64,000 bases of DNA, from assembly GCA_023105745.1 (NCBI GenBank), contig JALGQZ010000001.1, positions 45,160,082 to 45,224,081 on the forward strand, given 5' to 3'. The notes under the pieces were generated by a model, which saw only the letters and a program-made list of their open reading frames with translations, made no database searches and was not told the origin of the DNA. The DNA comes from Austropuccinia psidii (lineage: Eukaryota > Basidiomycota > Pucciniomycetes > Pucciniales > Sphaerophragmiaceae). Below are positions 1 to 10,996 of this stretch, piece by piece. How positions within the stretch are numbered: position 1 is the stretch's first letter; every line of letters starts with the position of its first letter. The position numbers and the translations under genes were made by a program.

Positions 1-3000
1 TGGTATTATAAAATGAGACAAGACCATGGAAAACATTCCTGGCCTTGGTGGAAAGAACAAGTCATTTCCAAATGGGCAAATGATTCCTGGAGATTTAGAA
101 TGGAAAATTCTTTTGAGGAAGCCATTTTTAATATTGAGAGGGACAGGCCCATGACTTGGTTTCTTAAACAGAAGGACAGATTAACTGCCCTTCATCCTGA
201 TATGTCTGAACCAATGGTACATAAAAGGATATTAAGAAAGTGTGGTGGTGACCTTGAGCATGCTATAAGAAGCAGATGTATTGAGCCTTGCTCTACAGAA
301 GATTATATCAATGCTATGGAGGATATCACTACTAGAACAAAAATTGGAAGAAATTGGTATAAACCCCCAATAGACAACAAGACTAGTGGGAAACCAATTT
401 CAAAACCAAATAAGCCACATGACAGACCTCCTTTGAAATGTCATAAATGTGGAAGCACATCTCATTTAGCAAACACTTGTCCAAAAAAGACAAGAGTCAA
501 TGAGATAAGTGTAGAAAAAGCGGAAGACACAAAAGAAACTGAGGTAGCTTTACATGAAAGTGATTCTGAACCTTCAGAAGAAGAAGAAACATCAGAAGAA
601 CTTAGTATAGAGAATATTAATGTTTCTTTTGAGGTCACTGAGGTACACACTCACTTACCACAGTACAGTGATGAATGTATGGATCTCATACATGTGCAAG
701 ATGCCAGAATGCAGAAAACCAAACCTGCCAGAGGTAAAGGTTATACAGCTGGGTCATCTTGTATCACTAATATTGTGATAAATAACACAGAAGCCAAGAT
801 ACATCTTGACTCAGGTGCTTTTTGCACTTGTGTTGGGAAAGATTATCTTGACAAAATTTATACCAATTGGCAAAACAAGTTGATGCCAATTGAAGGTGTG
901 AAATTCAGCAGTGCTAGCCAGAATATGCATCCTTTGGGTATATTTGAAGCTACAATAATATTTCCTCACCCTGCAGGAAGTATGAGATTGAAAGCTGAAT
1001 TTGTTGTTATGAATAATTGTACTTCACAACACTTTATACTTGGGAATGATTATCTCAATATCTATGGTATTGATATTAATAATTATAAGGACAGATATTT
1101 CACTATAGGGGAAAATAAAAGGCAAAAATTTGCTTTTTCTCCAGAAAGAAAAGAAATTACTGTCATTCAACAAGTAAAAAATGTTAATAAAGAAAAATTT
1201 GTGTCAGATCAATTAAGTGAAGCACAAATTAGTCCTGAATTAACACCAGAAATGAAGGAAGAACTTATTGAAATTTTATTTCAATTTCAAAAAGCCTTTG
1301 CTTCTGATGATGAACCACTTGGGGCTATAAAAGGCCATGAAGTGGATATCATGCTTAACGTGGAGAGACCTTATCCCCCACTATTAAGAAGACCAGCTTA
1401 CCCAGCTAGCCCTAGGGCTAGAGAAGCATTAGAAAGTCATATTCATGAACTAATGAAACTGGGAGTTCTTAGAAAAGTTGGACACAATGAGGAAGTGGAA
1501 GTCACAACTCCAGTAATCATTACTTGGCATAATGATAAGTCAAGGATGGTTGGAGATTTTAGGGCATTGAACACCTATACTATTCCAGACAGGTATCCAA
1601 TCCCTAGAATCCATGAAACTTTGACTCAGTTATCCAAAGCAAAGTTTATTACTTCCATGGATGCTCTTAAAGGCTTCCATCAGAATGTTTTAACACCTCA
1701 TGCAAGGAAATTATTGAGAATAATAGCTCATTGTGGTATTTATGAATATTTGAGGATGCCTTTTGGTATTAAAAATGCACCCTCTCATTATCAAAGAATG
1801 ATGAATACCATATTCCCACATGAATTATCAGAGGGATGGTTAATCATTTATATTGATGACATTATCATTTGTTCAGAAACCTGGCAATCACATTTAGAGA
1901 GACTTTCATTAGTACTTAAGAAAATTCTACAAGTGAACATGAAAATTTCTCTTAAAAAATGTAATTTTGGGTTTCATGAGTTGAAAGCTCTGGGACATGT
2001 AGTATCAGGACTAAGCCTTGGTGTTGACAAAAACAAAGTGGCTGCAGTTTTACTGAAACAAATGCCCCAGAACAAAAAAGAGATGATGTCTTTCTTAGGA
2101 TTTGCCAGTTATTACAGGCAACACCTTAAAGATTTTGCAATCCATGCCAGATCATTATACAGAATTTGTGATCAACAAACTGTTTTTGAAATGACACAGG
2201 AGAGAATTCAAGCATATGATAAAATCAAGTATGCCTTGACCAATGCACCATTATTGTTGATGCCAGACTGGAAACTTCCTTTTAAGCTGTATATTGATGC
2301 ATGTGGTGATGGTTTAGGAGCTGCTCTTCATCAAGTTCAAATTGTCAATGACAAACCTTATGAAGGTCCAGTTTGTTTTATTTCAAGACAAATTAAACCT
2401 ACTGAGGCAAGATATGGAGCTAGCCAAATGGAGTGCCTTTGCCTTGTTTGGGCTCTGGAAAAACTTCATTATTATCTTGATGGTAGTGTGTTTGAAGTAA
2501 TTACTGATTGTAATGCAGTAAAATCACTTCTTAACATGAAGACTCCAAACAGACACATGTTAAGATGGCAGATTGCTATACAGGAGTATAGAGGCAATAT
2601 GACCATAGTACATAAAGCTGGAAATATTCATAAGAATGCTGATGGCTTAAGTAGATGGGCATTACCCAATACACCTGATAATCCTGCCTATGTTCCTACA
2701 AGTGCAGAACCTCAAATCCCAATTGAAGGAATCAATATCACAGATGTTGGAACAGAATTCTTTGAAGAGGTTAGAGAAAGCTACAGGCAAGATAAGAATT
2801 GTCATATTCTTACTGCTCTACTTGACAAAGATTGTAAAGATGTAGCCTTGGCTAATTCTCTGGATGATATTTGGAAAACATCTTATGATAATGGAAGATT
2901 TCATTTGTTTGATGGTATACTATATCATAGATCTAAACACACATGTGTCATGGTCCTATGTAGTAGAATGTTGATTAACACAATACTACTAGAATGCCAT

Positions 3001-4305
3001 GATAACATTTATTCTGGACATCTGTCTGAAGACAGAACAATGGAAAGAATTAAGACATGTGCCTGGTGGCCATCTTGGAGAAAAGATGTCATTGAGTACT
3101 GTCATAGTTGTGATAGATGCCAGAAAGCCAATAAAGCTACTGGTAAAAGGTTTGGTTTAATGATCCATATTCAAGAACCAAGTACCCCATGGGAAGTGGT
3201 TCACATGGATTGGGTAACTGCTTTACCACCTGGAGGTGATAAAAGTTACAATGCATGTCTTGTTATTGTGGACAGATATAGCAAAACACCAATCTTTTTA
3301 CCATGCCATAAAGATGACACAGCTATGGATACAGCTCTTCTAATTTGGAACAGAGTCATATCCCATACTGGTCTCTTTAAAAATATCATTAGTGATAGAG
3401 ACCCAAAATTCACATCAGCCTTATGGACTAATCTACATAAGCTTTTGGGTACAAAATTATCATTTTCAACAGCCTACCATCCACAAACAGATGGACTGGC
3501 AGAAAGAATGATTCAAACCCTTGAGGACATGATCAGAAGATTTTGTGCTTATGGCCTGGAGTTTAAAGATTCTGATGGCTTTACCCATGATTGGTGTACT
3601 CTTATACCAGCATTGGAATTAGCCTACAAGACCTCCATCCATGCTTCAACAGGCAAGACTCCTGCAATGTTGGAAAAAGGATGGAACCCCAAACTTCCAG
3701 TTGATACTTTGAAAAAAGATTTGGTTGACATTCATCCAACTGCTTCAAGCTTTAAGCTGCTGCTTGATAAAGTAAGACATCATGCAAATCAAAGCATGAA
3801 TGATGCCTTTGAATATGCTAAGCAGAAATGGGATAAAAGTCATAAGACACCAGAAATCAAAGTAGGGGACTTAATACTAGTTTCAACCTTGAACTTTAAT
3901 AATATTAAAGGTCCAAAGAAATTGAAAGATTCCTTTGCAGGACCATTTATTATTAAAGCCCTCCATGGGACAAATGCAGTACAAGTAGAACTGTCAGGAG
4001 AGTTAGGAAACAAACACCCAACTTTCCCCGTCAGTCTTGTAAAGCATTACACATCAAGTGATAAGGAATTATTTCCTTTGAGAAATGAAACACCCTTAGA
4101 AGTACCCCCACTTGAACCAAGTGAGGAAAAGAAAGTACTGAAGGTCTTAAAAGAAAGGAGACTTAGGGGTAAAAATGAAAGAGAATACTTAGTCAGATAC
4201 AGAAATCCACAACATGAAGATGAGTGGGTTGAAGAAAGTAAGATACCTGATTCCCAAAAGTTTCTCAGAAGATTCAGACATGAGAGAAGACCAATTCCTC
4301 AATAA
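1..4305 (+). CDS. Gag-Pol polyprotein of a chromovirus (partial 5')
   Basis: One open frame from the first base to a TAA at 4303-4305; the first in-window Met (nt 13) is internal. Numbering from that Met: end of the Gag capsid region; CCHC zinc knuckle [14 protein letters not shown] from C143; aspartic protease LDSGAFC with D266; reverse transcriptase with [15 protein letters not shown] and YIDD at 613-616; RNase H starting YIDACGDG near 760; integrase with an HHCC-type zinc region (CHSCDRC), then the DDE residues D1066, D1128 and E1164 (D-x35-E); a GPF module; and a chromodomain at about 1376-1425 (EYLVRY, DEWVEE). Every catalytic motif I could check is intact, so the protein may be functional. 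Gag and Pol are in one frame with no visible frameshift. The chromodomain is known in chromoviruses to target integration to heterochromatin. Striking oddity: I could find only about three CpG dinucleotides in the whole frame. Confidence 0.96.
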   Translation, partial: WYYKMRQDHGKHSWPWWKEQVISKWANDSWRFRMENSFEEAIFNIERDRPMTWFLKQKDRLTALHPDMSEPMVHKRILRKCGGDLEHAIRSRCIEPCSTEDYINAMEDITTRTKIGRNWYKPPIDNKTSGKPISKPNKPHDRPPLKCHKCGSTSHLANTCPKKTRVNEISVEKAEDTKETEVALHESDSEPSEEEETSEELSIENINVSFEVTEVHTHLPQYSDECMDLIHVQDARMQKTKPARGKGYTAGSSCITNIVINNTEAKIHLDSGAFCTCVGKDYLDKIYTNWQNKLMPIEGVKFSSASQNMHPLGIFEATIIFPHPAGSMRLKAEFVVMNNCTSQHFILGNDYLNIYGIDINNYKDRYFTIGENKRQKFAFSPERKEITVIQQVKNVNKEKFVSDQLSEAQISPELTPEMKEELIEILFQFQKAFASDDEPLGAIKGHEVDIMLNVERPYPPLLRRPAYPASPRAREALESHIHELMKLGVLRKVGHNEEVEVTTPVIITWHNDKSRMVGDFRALNTYTIPDRYPIPRIHETLTQLSKAKFITSMDALKGFHQNVLTPHARKLLRIIAHCGIYEYLRMPFGIKNAPSHYQRMMNTIFPHELSEGWLIIYIDDIIICSETWQSHLERLSLVLKKILQVNMKISLKKCNFGFHELKALGHVVSGLSLGVDKNKVAAVLLKQMPQNKKEMMSFLGFASYYRQHLKDFAIHARSLYRICDQQTVFEMTQERIQAYDKIKYALTNAPLLLMPDWKLPFKLYIDACGDGLGAALHQVQIVNDKPYEGPVCFISRQIKPTEARYGASQMECLCLVWALEKLHYYLDGSVFEVITDCNAVKSLLNMKTPNRHMLRWQIAIQEYRGNMTIVHKAGNIHKNADGLSRWALPNTPDNPAYVPTSAEPQIPIEGINITDVGTEFFEEVRESYRQDKNCHILTALLDKDCKDVALANSLDDIWKTSYDNGRFHLFDGILYHRSKHTCVMVLCSRMLINTILLECHDNIYSGHLSEDRTMERIKTCAWWPSWRKDVIEYCHSCDRCQKANKATGKRFGLMIHIQEPSTPWEVVHMDWVTALPPGGDKSYNACLVIVDRYSKTPIFLPCHKDDTAMDTALLIWNRVISHTGLFKNIISDRDPKFTSALWTNLHKLLGTKLSFSTAYHPQTDGLAERMIQTLEDMIRRFCAYGLEFKDSDGFTHDWCTLIPALELAYKTSIHASTGKTPAMLEKGWNPKLPVDTLKKDLVDIHPTASSFKLLLDKVRHHANQSMNDAFEYAKQKWDKSHKTPEIKVGDLILVSTLNFNNIKGPKKLKDSFAGPFIIKALHGTNAVQVELSGELGNKHPTFPVSLVKHYTSSDKELFPLRNETPLEVPPLEPSEEKKVLKVLKERRLRGKNEREYLVRYRNPQHEDEWVEESKIPDSQKFLRRFRHERRPIPQ

Positions 4306-4428
4306 AAGTTTGAATTGTGTGCTTTACATACTTGAACAGTATAAGTAGAGAGGTTGGACAGTGGATTATACCCCCCCAAATAACTTGGGGGTATACTACA
4401 AAGGAAAATTGTGGTACAATTTTTTTTG

Positions 4429-4439
4429 GTGGTAGGGAA
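4429..4439 (+). other. Polypurine tract of element A
   Basis: A purine-rich, G-containing stretch (GTGGTAGGGAA) lies directly upstream of the LTR start TGTGAGCC. This is where plus-strand DNA synthesis is primed in LTR elements. It is interrupted by T residues and is weaker than the G-run of element B at 38929-38945. Confidence 0.6.
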
Positions 4440-5787
4440 TGTGAGCCTGTGAGGTATGTTTAACATACCCATAAGGCCACAAATGATTTTATAAACAATT
4501 AAATTTGTCTTAAACAGACTTTTTAGTTGAATTTAAAATAAAAAATAATAAAAAATAAGTATAACTTTTTTTTGGATAAACAAAGTTATAATTATTATGT
4601 CATTTTTGGATTCTACACCAAAAATAACCTAGGGTACACCCATAGGGTGTTATACCCAAAAACACTTATTTCTTGTGTTATTAGAAGATTTAAGAATCTC
4701 ACAGTACTAATGTAACTTTTTAACATTTTTTTAAAATTGTTAAATTTAAGCTTAATTAAGCTTAAATTTAAAGTTACATAAGGTTTATGCAACTTTACCA
4801 AAATTTTAGTTAAAATTGAGGTGTGGTGTATATTTACTGAATTGGCTAAGGATTTGCCATACAGAATGTAAATCCTGCGTGAGCTCAATTTAAAAGGGTT
4901 TAAGGCCATAGTATGGCTTTAAATAAATAAAAGGGCAAAATCCACGCAAAAAGGTGGGACAAAGGAAAAAGACCAAATAGAGCTGGGGTACCCAACTTTT
5001 TGGATCTGCAAGGATTCAATTAAGGTTGTCCACCTGTATTGGAGGATTTTCAACCTTATTTAAACTTTAAGATTAGACTTTGATCCAACCTTAAGGTTTA
5101 AACTGGTTTTATCCTAAATTAGACAGGAATTTCAAGCTGCCAAGAGGGTAAATCCCAATAAGCAGGCTTGGAATCAAGGTTTTAAGAACTGTCAAAGCTT
5201 AATCAAGCTTAAAAAGCTTAAATAAGCTTAAAACTTTAAGGTTTCAATCATCAAAACCTTATCAAAACTTAAGGTTTTGTGTGTATTGCTATTTTACGTG
5301 GAAAAATAGTAATAACTTCAAAAATTCATTAAAAATCCAAATCTTAATGGATTTGCTTGAAAATTTCACACAGCTTAGAATTTAATATTATCAATATATA
5401 AATTAAATTTTAAGTATCTTTTATTAATAGGTTTCCTGGGTAATTAGCCTGGAAAATTACTTTTTTAATTAAGCTTAAAGAAAATTATGATTTCTTTAAA
5501 AATTAATTAAAAATTCAGTTTAAGAGATTTCTGCTTGAAACTCTGATTTTATGTTGTTCATGTGATGAACTTTAATATAAATAAACTTATTTTATATTAA
5601 AACTTAAAATAATTAAACTAAATGAGGATTAAAGTTACTTGGAGTTAAGAATAACACTGGTAACTTTAAATTGGAAGTAAAAATAAGTTGCCTTAAATTA
5701 AGAACTTAATTTTTAAGCATGGTTTTTCAGTTTTGATCTGAGCACGCCCTCTACATCCATTATGAATCATGAGAGCTGCTCTGTAGA

Positions 5788-5796
5788 CATAAAAAG
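5788..5796 (+). promoter_or_regulatory. TATA-like box in LTR A
   Basis: CATAAAAAG about 75 bp upstream of a consensus splice donor. It is conserved in the antisense LTR copy (around 61797-61810), and its position corresponds to the TATAAAAG of the B/C LTRs. Probable core promoter for the element transcript; the start site is not determined. Confidence 0.45.
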
Positions 5797-5859
5797 AGTC
5801 TTTTCATCACTGTTTTTGTCCATCATTCATAATCAATCCAATCATATTAGACATTTAAA

Positions 5860-5868
5860 CAGGTAAGG
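5860..5868 (+). promoter_or_regulatory. Candidate 5' splice site within LTR A
   Basis: CAG|GTAAGG, a near-perfect consensus donor, about 75 bp downstream of the TATA-like box. The antisense LTR copy retains CAG|GTAAA. In a 5' LTR this could splice the leader to a downstream gag exon. The acceptor would lie outside the window, so this is inference from the motif and its conservation. Confidence 0.35.
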
Positions 5869-6672
5869 TTTTATTAAATATAAAATCTTATTATTAAAAG
5901 TAATTCTTAAGTTATTTTTATTCGTTATTTATTAAATTAAAGAATTGAAGTCATAGAATTCAGATTATTGTTGTAATCATCTATAATAACTTTTATTATA
6001 TAAAATTTTCATCTTAAATATCTTTTAAAATCCACAAATTCCTCTCAAAAACTCTTTAATCATAAATTTTAGTATAAAAAGTTGTTTTATCTTTTATTTT
6101 ATTGATTTTTGGCGTGTTTTTAACTTATAATCATTATTTAATATAATAACTGTTGTTTTATAACTTGTTGTATTAAATAAATATTATAAGTAAGTTTTCT
6201 TTAAAAGTTCTATATTTTTTTTATCTATTATTAGTTTTTTTATATAGAATTTTATTCTATAAAGAATTATTTCTGCACAGTGTGTGATTAATTCTTTTTT
6301 ATAAATAATATTTATATTATTTATAAGTGGTTAATATTCTTATTTTCCACGTGTAATTGTCTCATTAAGAGCTTTACACTTCTTATTGTTATAACTGTCA
6401 GTGACTATAACAATAATAGAATAATTATAATTTATTATAATTATTATATTTTTTTTTTATTATTATATTATTATAATAATAATTAAATTTATTTTTTTAT
6501 ATAATTATTTTTTAATAATTATATTTAAATTTGTGGTTATAATATTTCATTATATTATATTTTTCTACTGAGGACAGTCATAGTACTCTTGATATTGTTA
6601 CTATTATCAAGAGTTTCATAGACAAACCTTACATGCAATCCTCACACTAATGGACTTCTCTTTCCCTAACCT

Positions 6673-6848
6673 CTTACTCATTGGAGGTGACAGAGTAGGA
6701 CCCAGACTGAAAAGTGAGCTTCTTCCACTATCTTCTCAAATCTTATCAGGTAATGCATTTCTCCCCCCTTCTTACTAATTGGAGGTGACTAAGTAGGACC
6801 AAGACTGATGAGAAAGCTTCCGTTTTTATCTTCTAAAATATTATCAGG
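6673..6848 (+). repeat. ~98-bp imperfect tandem duplication in the copia 5' LTR/leader
   Basis: Two diverged copies starting CTTACTCATTGGAGGTGA (6673) and CTTACTAATTGGAGGTGA (6771), each ending near TTATCAGG. They lie between the end of element A and the putative copia gag start, so they could be LTR enhancer-like repeats. No function can be assigned from the sequence. Confidence 0.7.
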
Positions 6849-6897
6849 TTAAAATCCTTGATTCTACTTATCTCAAACGCTAGGCCATCTTCAAGAT

Positions 6898-9800
6898 GTC
6901 TGTTTCTACCCATGAAATGAAATCTTACACTGCTGACAATCCCAAGGCTTTATCTATGGATGAGGTATTCTAACTTTTAAACTCTCTTAAGTCTGAAGTT
7001 TTTTATCTTAAGTTTTCCCACATTCCTGCCACCACAGAGTTGCAATTTCTCTGAATGGAAGTTTCTCCACCCCCCAACTCTTCAACTAAATGACATACAA
7101 CTACAGCATAAAATTGTTTTATGCAGGAGCCCTATTGAGCTGCTGACCACTTTAATAAGCTCCATAGAAATGGGGGAAACTTCCTCAAGTGGCTCTCAAA
7201 ACTCAACCACATTTAATTTATCTTCCAAAATGCAGGTTGATGACTGCCCTTCTCTACTTGATGACCACACAATCTCTCATTTTATCAACACATCCATTCA
7301 ATATGATTTTGCTCTGTTGATTAGCATTGACCCATACCAAACAAATACCAAGCTGTTTTTTGAGGCAATCAAAGCCTGTTTCTTCTCTGGAAATTGTTTC
7401 TAAAAGCTGAAGGGGCTTGGCCAATTGAAAAACCTAATCATGGAAAATGGCTCCGGCTCACCTAAATACAATCAAGCACTGGTCCTGTCCCTTTTTCAAA
7501 CTTTTTCTCCGTTCAAGAAACTGCAAGTTGAGGCTGAAAAATTTGCAGGTCTGATTTCCCAAGCTGTATTCCATCCACCACCCACCCTTTAACAGGTTTA
7601 TTTCAATCAGTTAATCATGGCAGAAATCCTCTACGAAAATCAAGAGAAACCCTGCACAACTTTAATTGGAAATTCATCCTAAATGCTTTGTAAAAAACTG
7701 AATATTTCACAAGGCATGGGTTGCCATCTGTGTATCATGTAGAAAAAAATCTGATGCTTAAACTGTCCCACTCCCCAATTCCCCCTATGGAACAGATACC
7801 CACTAAGCCAGTGAACAACATTTGTGCACCACTGGGACACCTCATTGAAAAGTTTGGTGTGGCATGTTTTGATTGTGGTTGGACCAGACACTTGCAGGCC
7901 CATTGTCTGTGGGTGAAGTAATTTTCCAAGACCATTCACACAATATAAATGGAGGACTCCAGAGAACAATCTAACCTCTTCCTTTGGGTCACACTCTTGT
8001 TTTTAGAATGGAAGGGTGTCCAGGGTGAATTTTTTGGAACATAAGGCTGGTGAAAGGGTGTTGGCTGACAGAAGTGTGTCAGACTTACTCAGAATGGCTC
8101 CTTTCAAAAATATTAACTCAAATTCAAACAATTCTATAAACTTTTCTCAGATTGCAAACCTTAAGATACAGGTTCATGGTTGCAACTCCATCATCATCAA
8201 CATTGATTTTTCCCAAAAACTCTTAGGGACAATCCTACATGTGGGAAAGCTCTGTAAAGATGTTTTCCCCCTTTTTTTAGTGATCTGGAATTATATCTCT
8301 GTGTATCAGATTGATTACTGTCAAACACTTTTTGAAAATGACTGCTTGTTGTTAGACTTTGTATTACCTGGAGGGACTCTTGAGTATGCAGCTGTGTCCC
8401 CTTTACCTTGTTGATTGAACTGAATCTTATTTTCCTGCCATCCTGCCAAAACTCAAGTCTCTTTTCTTGGAATGTTTGCCTTGGGAATGCCTGCCTCAAA
8501 AACGTTCTATCTTTTTGGAAACAGAATGTTCCTGATTTTGATGTTGGATAATGGTGTCCTTTCTATTGCAATGTGTGCACAAGAGAAAAAAGTACCCACA
8601 GGCTGGAAAGAAACAAGGCATGCCTCTTGAACTTCTTGTTTCAGATGTCATGGGCCCCTTTCATGATGATCCTGACAGTGCTCAATAATGCCTGCCCCCC
8701 CAAGTCAAGGGCCAACCCTCTGGTGGATTTATTGGAAATCATAAATAAAATAAAAGTACAGATATAGCTCACCCAAAAGACCCTCCATACTTACATTTCC
8801 AAGGAATTCACAGGGAAAAGTATGTGAATGGGAATAAACTTCTCACCAGTCTTACCCTACTCACTCAAAGAGAAAGGTTAATCCAAGAGGCTAAATTTAA
8901 CACTGGGGGACTGGTGAGAGCCAAGTTATTGGACAGCTACCTGCTACCTTGGTGCTGGAAATGATCCTACACCACTTCAGTCTTCATTAAAAATCACTTG
9001 CCAAACTCAAGATTCTGTGACTCATTTCAATTTTGGGAACTTTTTGGTCAGTCTCCTGCCATTAAATCTCTATACCCCTTTGGGGAAAAGGCAATTTCTC
9101 ATGTACCCCATACGCAACAGAACAGAAAGCTAGGTGCTAGGGGCATTCCCTTCTGGCTTCTCAAGATGATCCTGGGAATGGGAGGCTGGTTGCTATGGGA
9201 AATGACTTGAAAAAAACTGATCCAGTCCACCAGCGTTGTATTCCCAGATTTCTAAGCCGTTGCAGTCTCTGATCAAGGCCCTAACAAGGGTGTATTGAGT
9301 AATTCCACAAACACTCTGGTACTTCGAAACGTTATTACCAAGAATGTGGGGAAAATTATTCACTGCCTCTGGAAAAGGATGTCAGAATACCACACCATCT
9401 GGGCCAGGTGCTGTATGGCCCACTATCTCCTCACTGGTTCAAGGCATGTGAGTCTGAGCTATATCAAAGAGCCAGGTGTGATGTATGGGAGGTTGAGGAG
9501 AGATCACCACAACAGAAGGTGCCCGGTCACTGGTGGGCGTTTAACACAAAAATGAAACAAATGGTACCATAAAAAAATTCAAGGCCTGATTAGTTGCAAG
9601 AGGAGACTGTCAATTTCTGGGAATACACTACATCAAGACATATGCTCCAACTGCATTGCTCATGTCTCTGTGTTTAGTCCTTTTTGTTGCTGCACTCAAG
9701 CTCTGGAGGGTGTCCTTTTTTTATGTCAGTGGGGAATATCTCTACAGCTCAGTGGAGGAGGAAGTGTTTATTAATCCTCCCACCACCCTGCTCCCAGAAC

Positions 9801-10811
9801 TGAAGGCAGGAAGGTTCTGGTGGTTTTTTTTTCCAAAATTCTGCAGAAGATGGGTTTCACTTCCTTCAAAGTAAATCAATCATTCTCAATTTCAAATTGG
9901 CACAACATTGTGGTGGCAATATGGATACACGTGGATGAGGGTGTGATCACATCAAAAAACACGGCAACAATGCATGATTTCTGAGCTTCCTTGTGTGCCA
10001 ACCTTTACATAAAGTGGGGGAACAAGCTCACAAGAATAGTCAGACTGTATTGCCAGCTGGGGTATGGGGAATTCATTTTGTCTCATTAACACCTGATGGA
10101 TGGTATCCTTGACAGCTATGAAAGGCAGATAGTACACCACTTCTCACCTCTTCCAGAACTATGCAACACCACAATTTCACAAGGTGATACTATTGTAGAC
10201 AAAACAGAATTCAGGTTGACCATTGGATCGTTAGCTTACCTAAAAGGAGGATTGCACCCCAACATCTCATTTTCAGTAAACTACCTGGAGAGACATTCCA
10301 TAGGCCCGACCAAGAGGCAATGGGTATGGCTGGATCACCTTGGGGTATATCACAAAGACAAGGTGACATGGAGTGACACTATGGCCAAAGTCCCTCTTGC
10401 CAAGCCTCTGGAGTGATCAAGGTTGGAGGCAACCTAGAGTGATCTCAATGGGGATAAATCATCAAGATGGGTGAAGATCTCATACTATAGGGGTAAAAGC
10501 TCCAGAAAATGGTAGCACTTTCCACCTGTGCTTCAGAATATGTTTCACTATCAGATGTGTCCCAAAAACTGGTGCAAGCAATCAACCAACTCTCTATCAT
10601 GGAAGGAAGCTTCAACAAGACACTCTACTGTGACAACCAAGCTGAATTGCAGGTCTTAATAGACAGCCTATTGCAAAGACACTTGCGGTACCTAGAGAAA
10701 GCTTTTTTCTTTGTGAATAACACAATACAAAGGTAAGTTATAATTGTAAAGTGGGTCAAGATGAAAGAAATGCAGGCCAATGCCCTGACAAAGCAACTCT
10801 CAGGGCCGTAA
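6898..10811 (+). pseudogene. Ty1/copia gag-pol remnant
   Basis: Fragments occur in different frames with many stops. A Met at 6898 starts a gag-like N-terminus. A CCHC knuckle CFDCGWTRHLQAHC (CX2CX4HX4C) sits at about 7865-7908. A protease-like block follows at 8040-8260, where VLADRS replaces the usual D-[ST]-G and ILHVGKLC ends the domain. An integrase core fragment (LLVSDVMGPF) lies at about 8625-8655 and an integrase C-terminal piece at 9040-9140. Reverse transcriptase pieces are DLVARG...KTYAP near 9585-9650, WIHVDEGV near 9925 and IGSLAYLKGGLHPNISF at 10225-10275. RNase H pieces are VALSTCASEY (10512) and YCDNQAELQ (10630), then VKWVKMKEMQANALTKQL near 10750. The domains and their order are those of copia; none can be translated intact. 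The element is old and inactive. Confidence 0.85.
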
Positions 10812-10865
10812 ATCTTACTTTTTTGAAATTCTTCTGTGTAGGACTGGTAACAAGTAAATATTTTT

Positions 10866-10996
10866 AGGGGGGTGCTAAGTTATAGCCAATATGATGCTGC
10901 ATCAGCAATATTCTTTTAGATAGTTGTACTGCGAGGGGGTTCTACGCCTCAGTTGTCTAGTTTTATGATATAAGCCCGCCATCCTCACACTTGCAG
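10866..10996 (+). repeat. Polypurine tract and truncated 3' LTR of the copia element
   Basis: AGGGGGG (10866-10872) directly precedes TGCTAAGTTATAG, a plausible LTR start (TG). About 124 bp of LTR follow before the TGTGATCC start of element C at 10997. The LTR piece contains the palindrome TGATGCTGCATCA. Confidence 0.6.

Larger units (their letters stand above)
1..6633 (+). mobile_element. Element A: Ty3/gypsy chromovirus, 5' end outside window
   Basis: The coding region, a weak purine-rich tract and a long 3' LTR follow in the order expected for a Ty3/gypsy retrotransposon. The window opens inside gag, so the 5' LTR, primer site and Gag N-terminus are not visible. The element runs into the 5' LTR of a decayed copia element at 6634, so it probably inserted into that LTR. 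The left target duplication cannot be checked because the left end is missing. An antisense copy of the same LTR lies at 61633-63156. Confidence 0.93.
4440..6633 (+). repeat. 3' LTR of element A (about 2.2 kb)
   Basis: Begins TGTGAGCCTGTGAGG and ends ...AACCTTACA, matching the TGT...ACA ends of the element B LTRs. Most of it (to about 5970) recurs in reverse orientation at 61633-63156. It contains a TATA-like box near 5788, a consensus 5' splice site at 5863 and an inverted repeat at 6585-6614 close to its 3' end. A GCCAAGAGGGTAAA motif near 5138 is shared with the B/C LTRs. Small ORFs in it (for example minus strand 4613-4909) are not convincing genes. Confidence 0.85.
6634..10996 (+). mobile_element. 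Decayed Ty1/copia element, interrupted at both ends
   Basis: Coding remnants run gag zinc knuckle, protease, integrase, reverse transcriptase, RNase H, then a G-rich tract and an LTR start. That is the Ty1/copia order, with integrase before reverse transcriptase. The 5' LTR remnant starts at the right edge of element A (6634) and the 3' LTR is cut by element C at 10997. Both cut points lie beside a similar motif: ATCCTCACAC at about 6640 and at 10981. The two gypsy elements therefore seem to have entered the two LTRs at or near the same position. Confidence 0.85.

Noticed and set aside
4613..4909. 98-codon minus-strand ORF in LTR A
   Set aside because: The corresponding stretch in the antisense LTR copy is not clearly open, there is no domain, and the AT-rich composition explains it.
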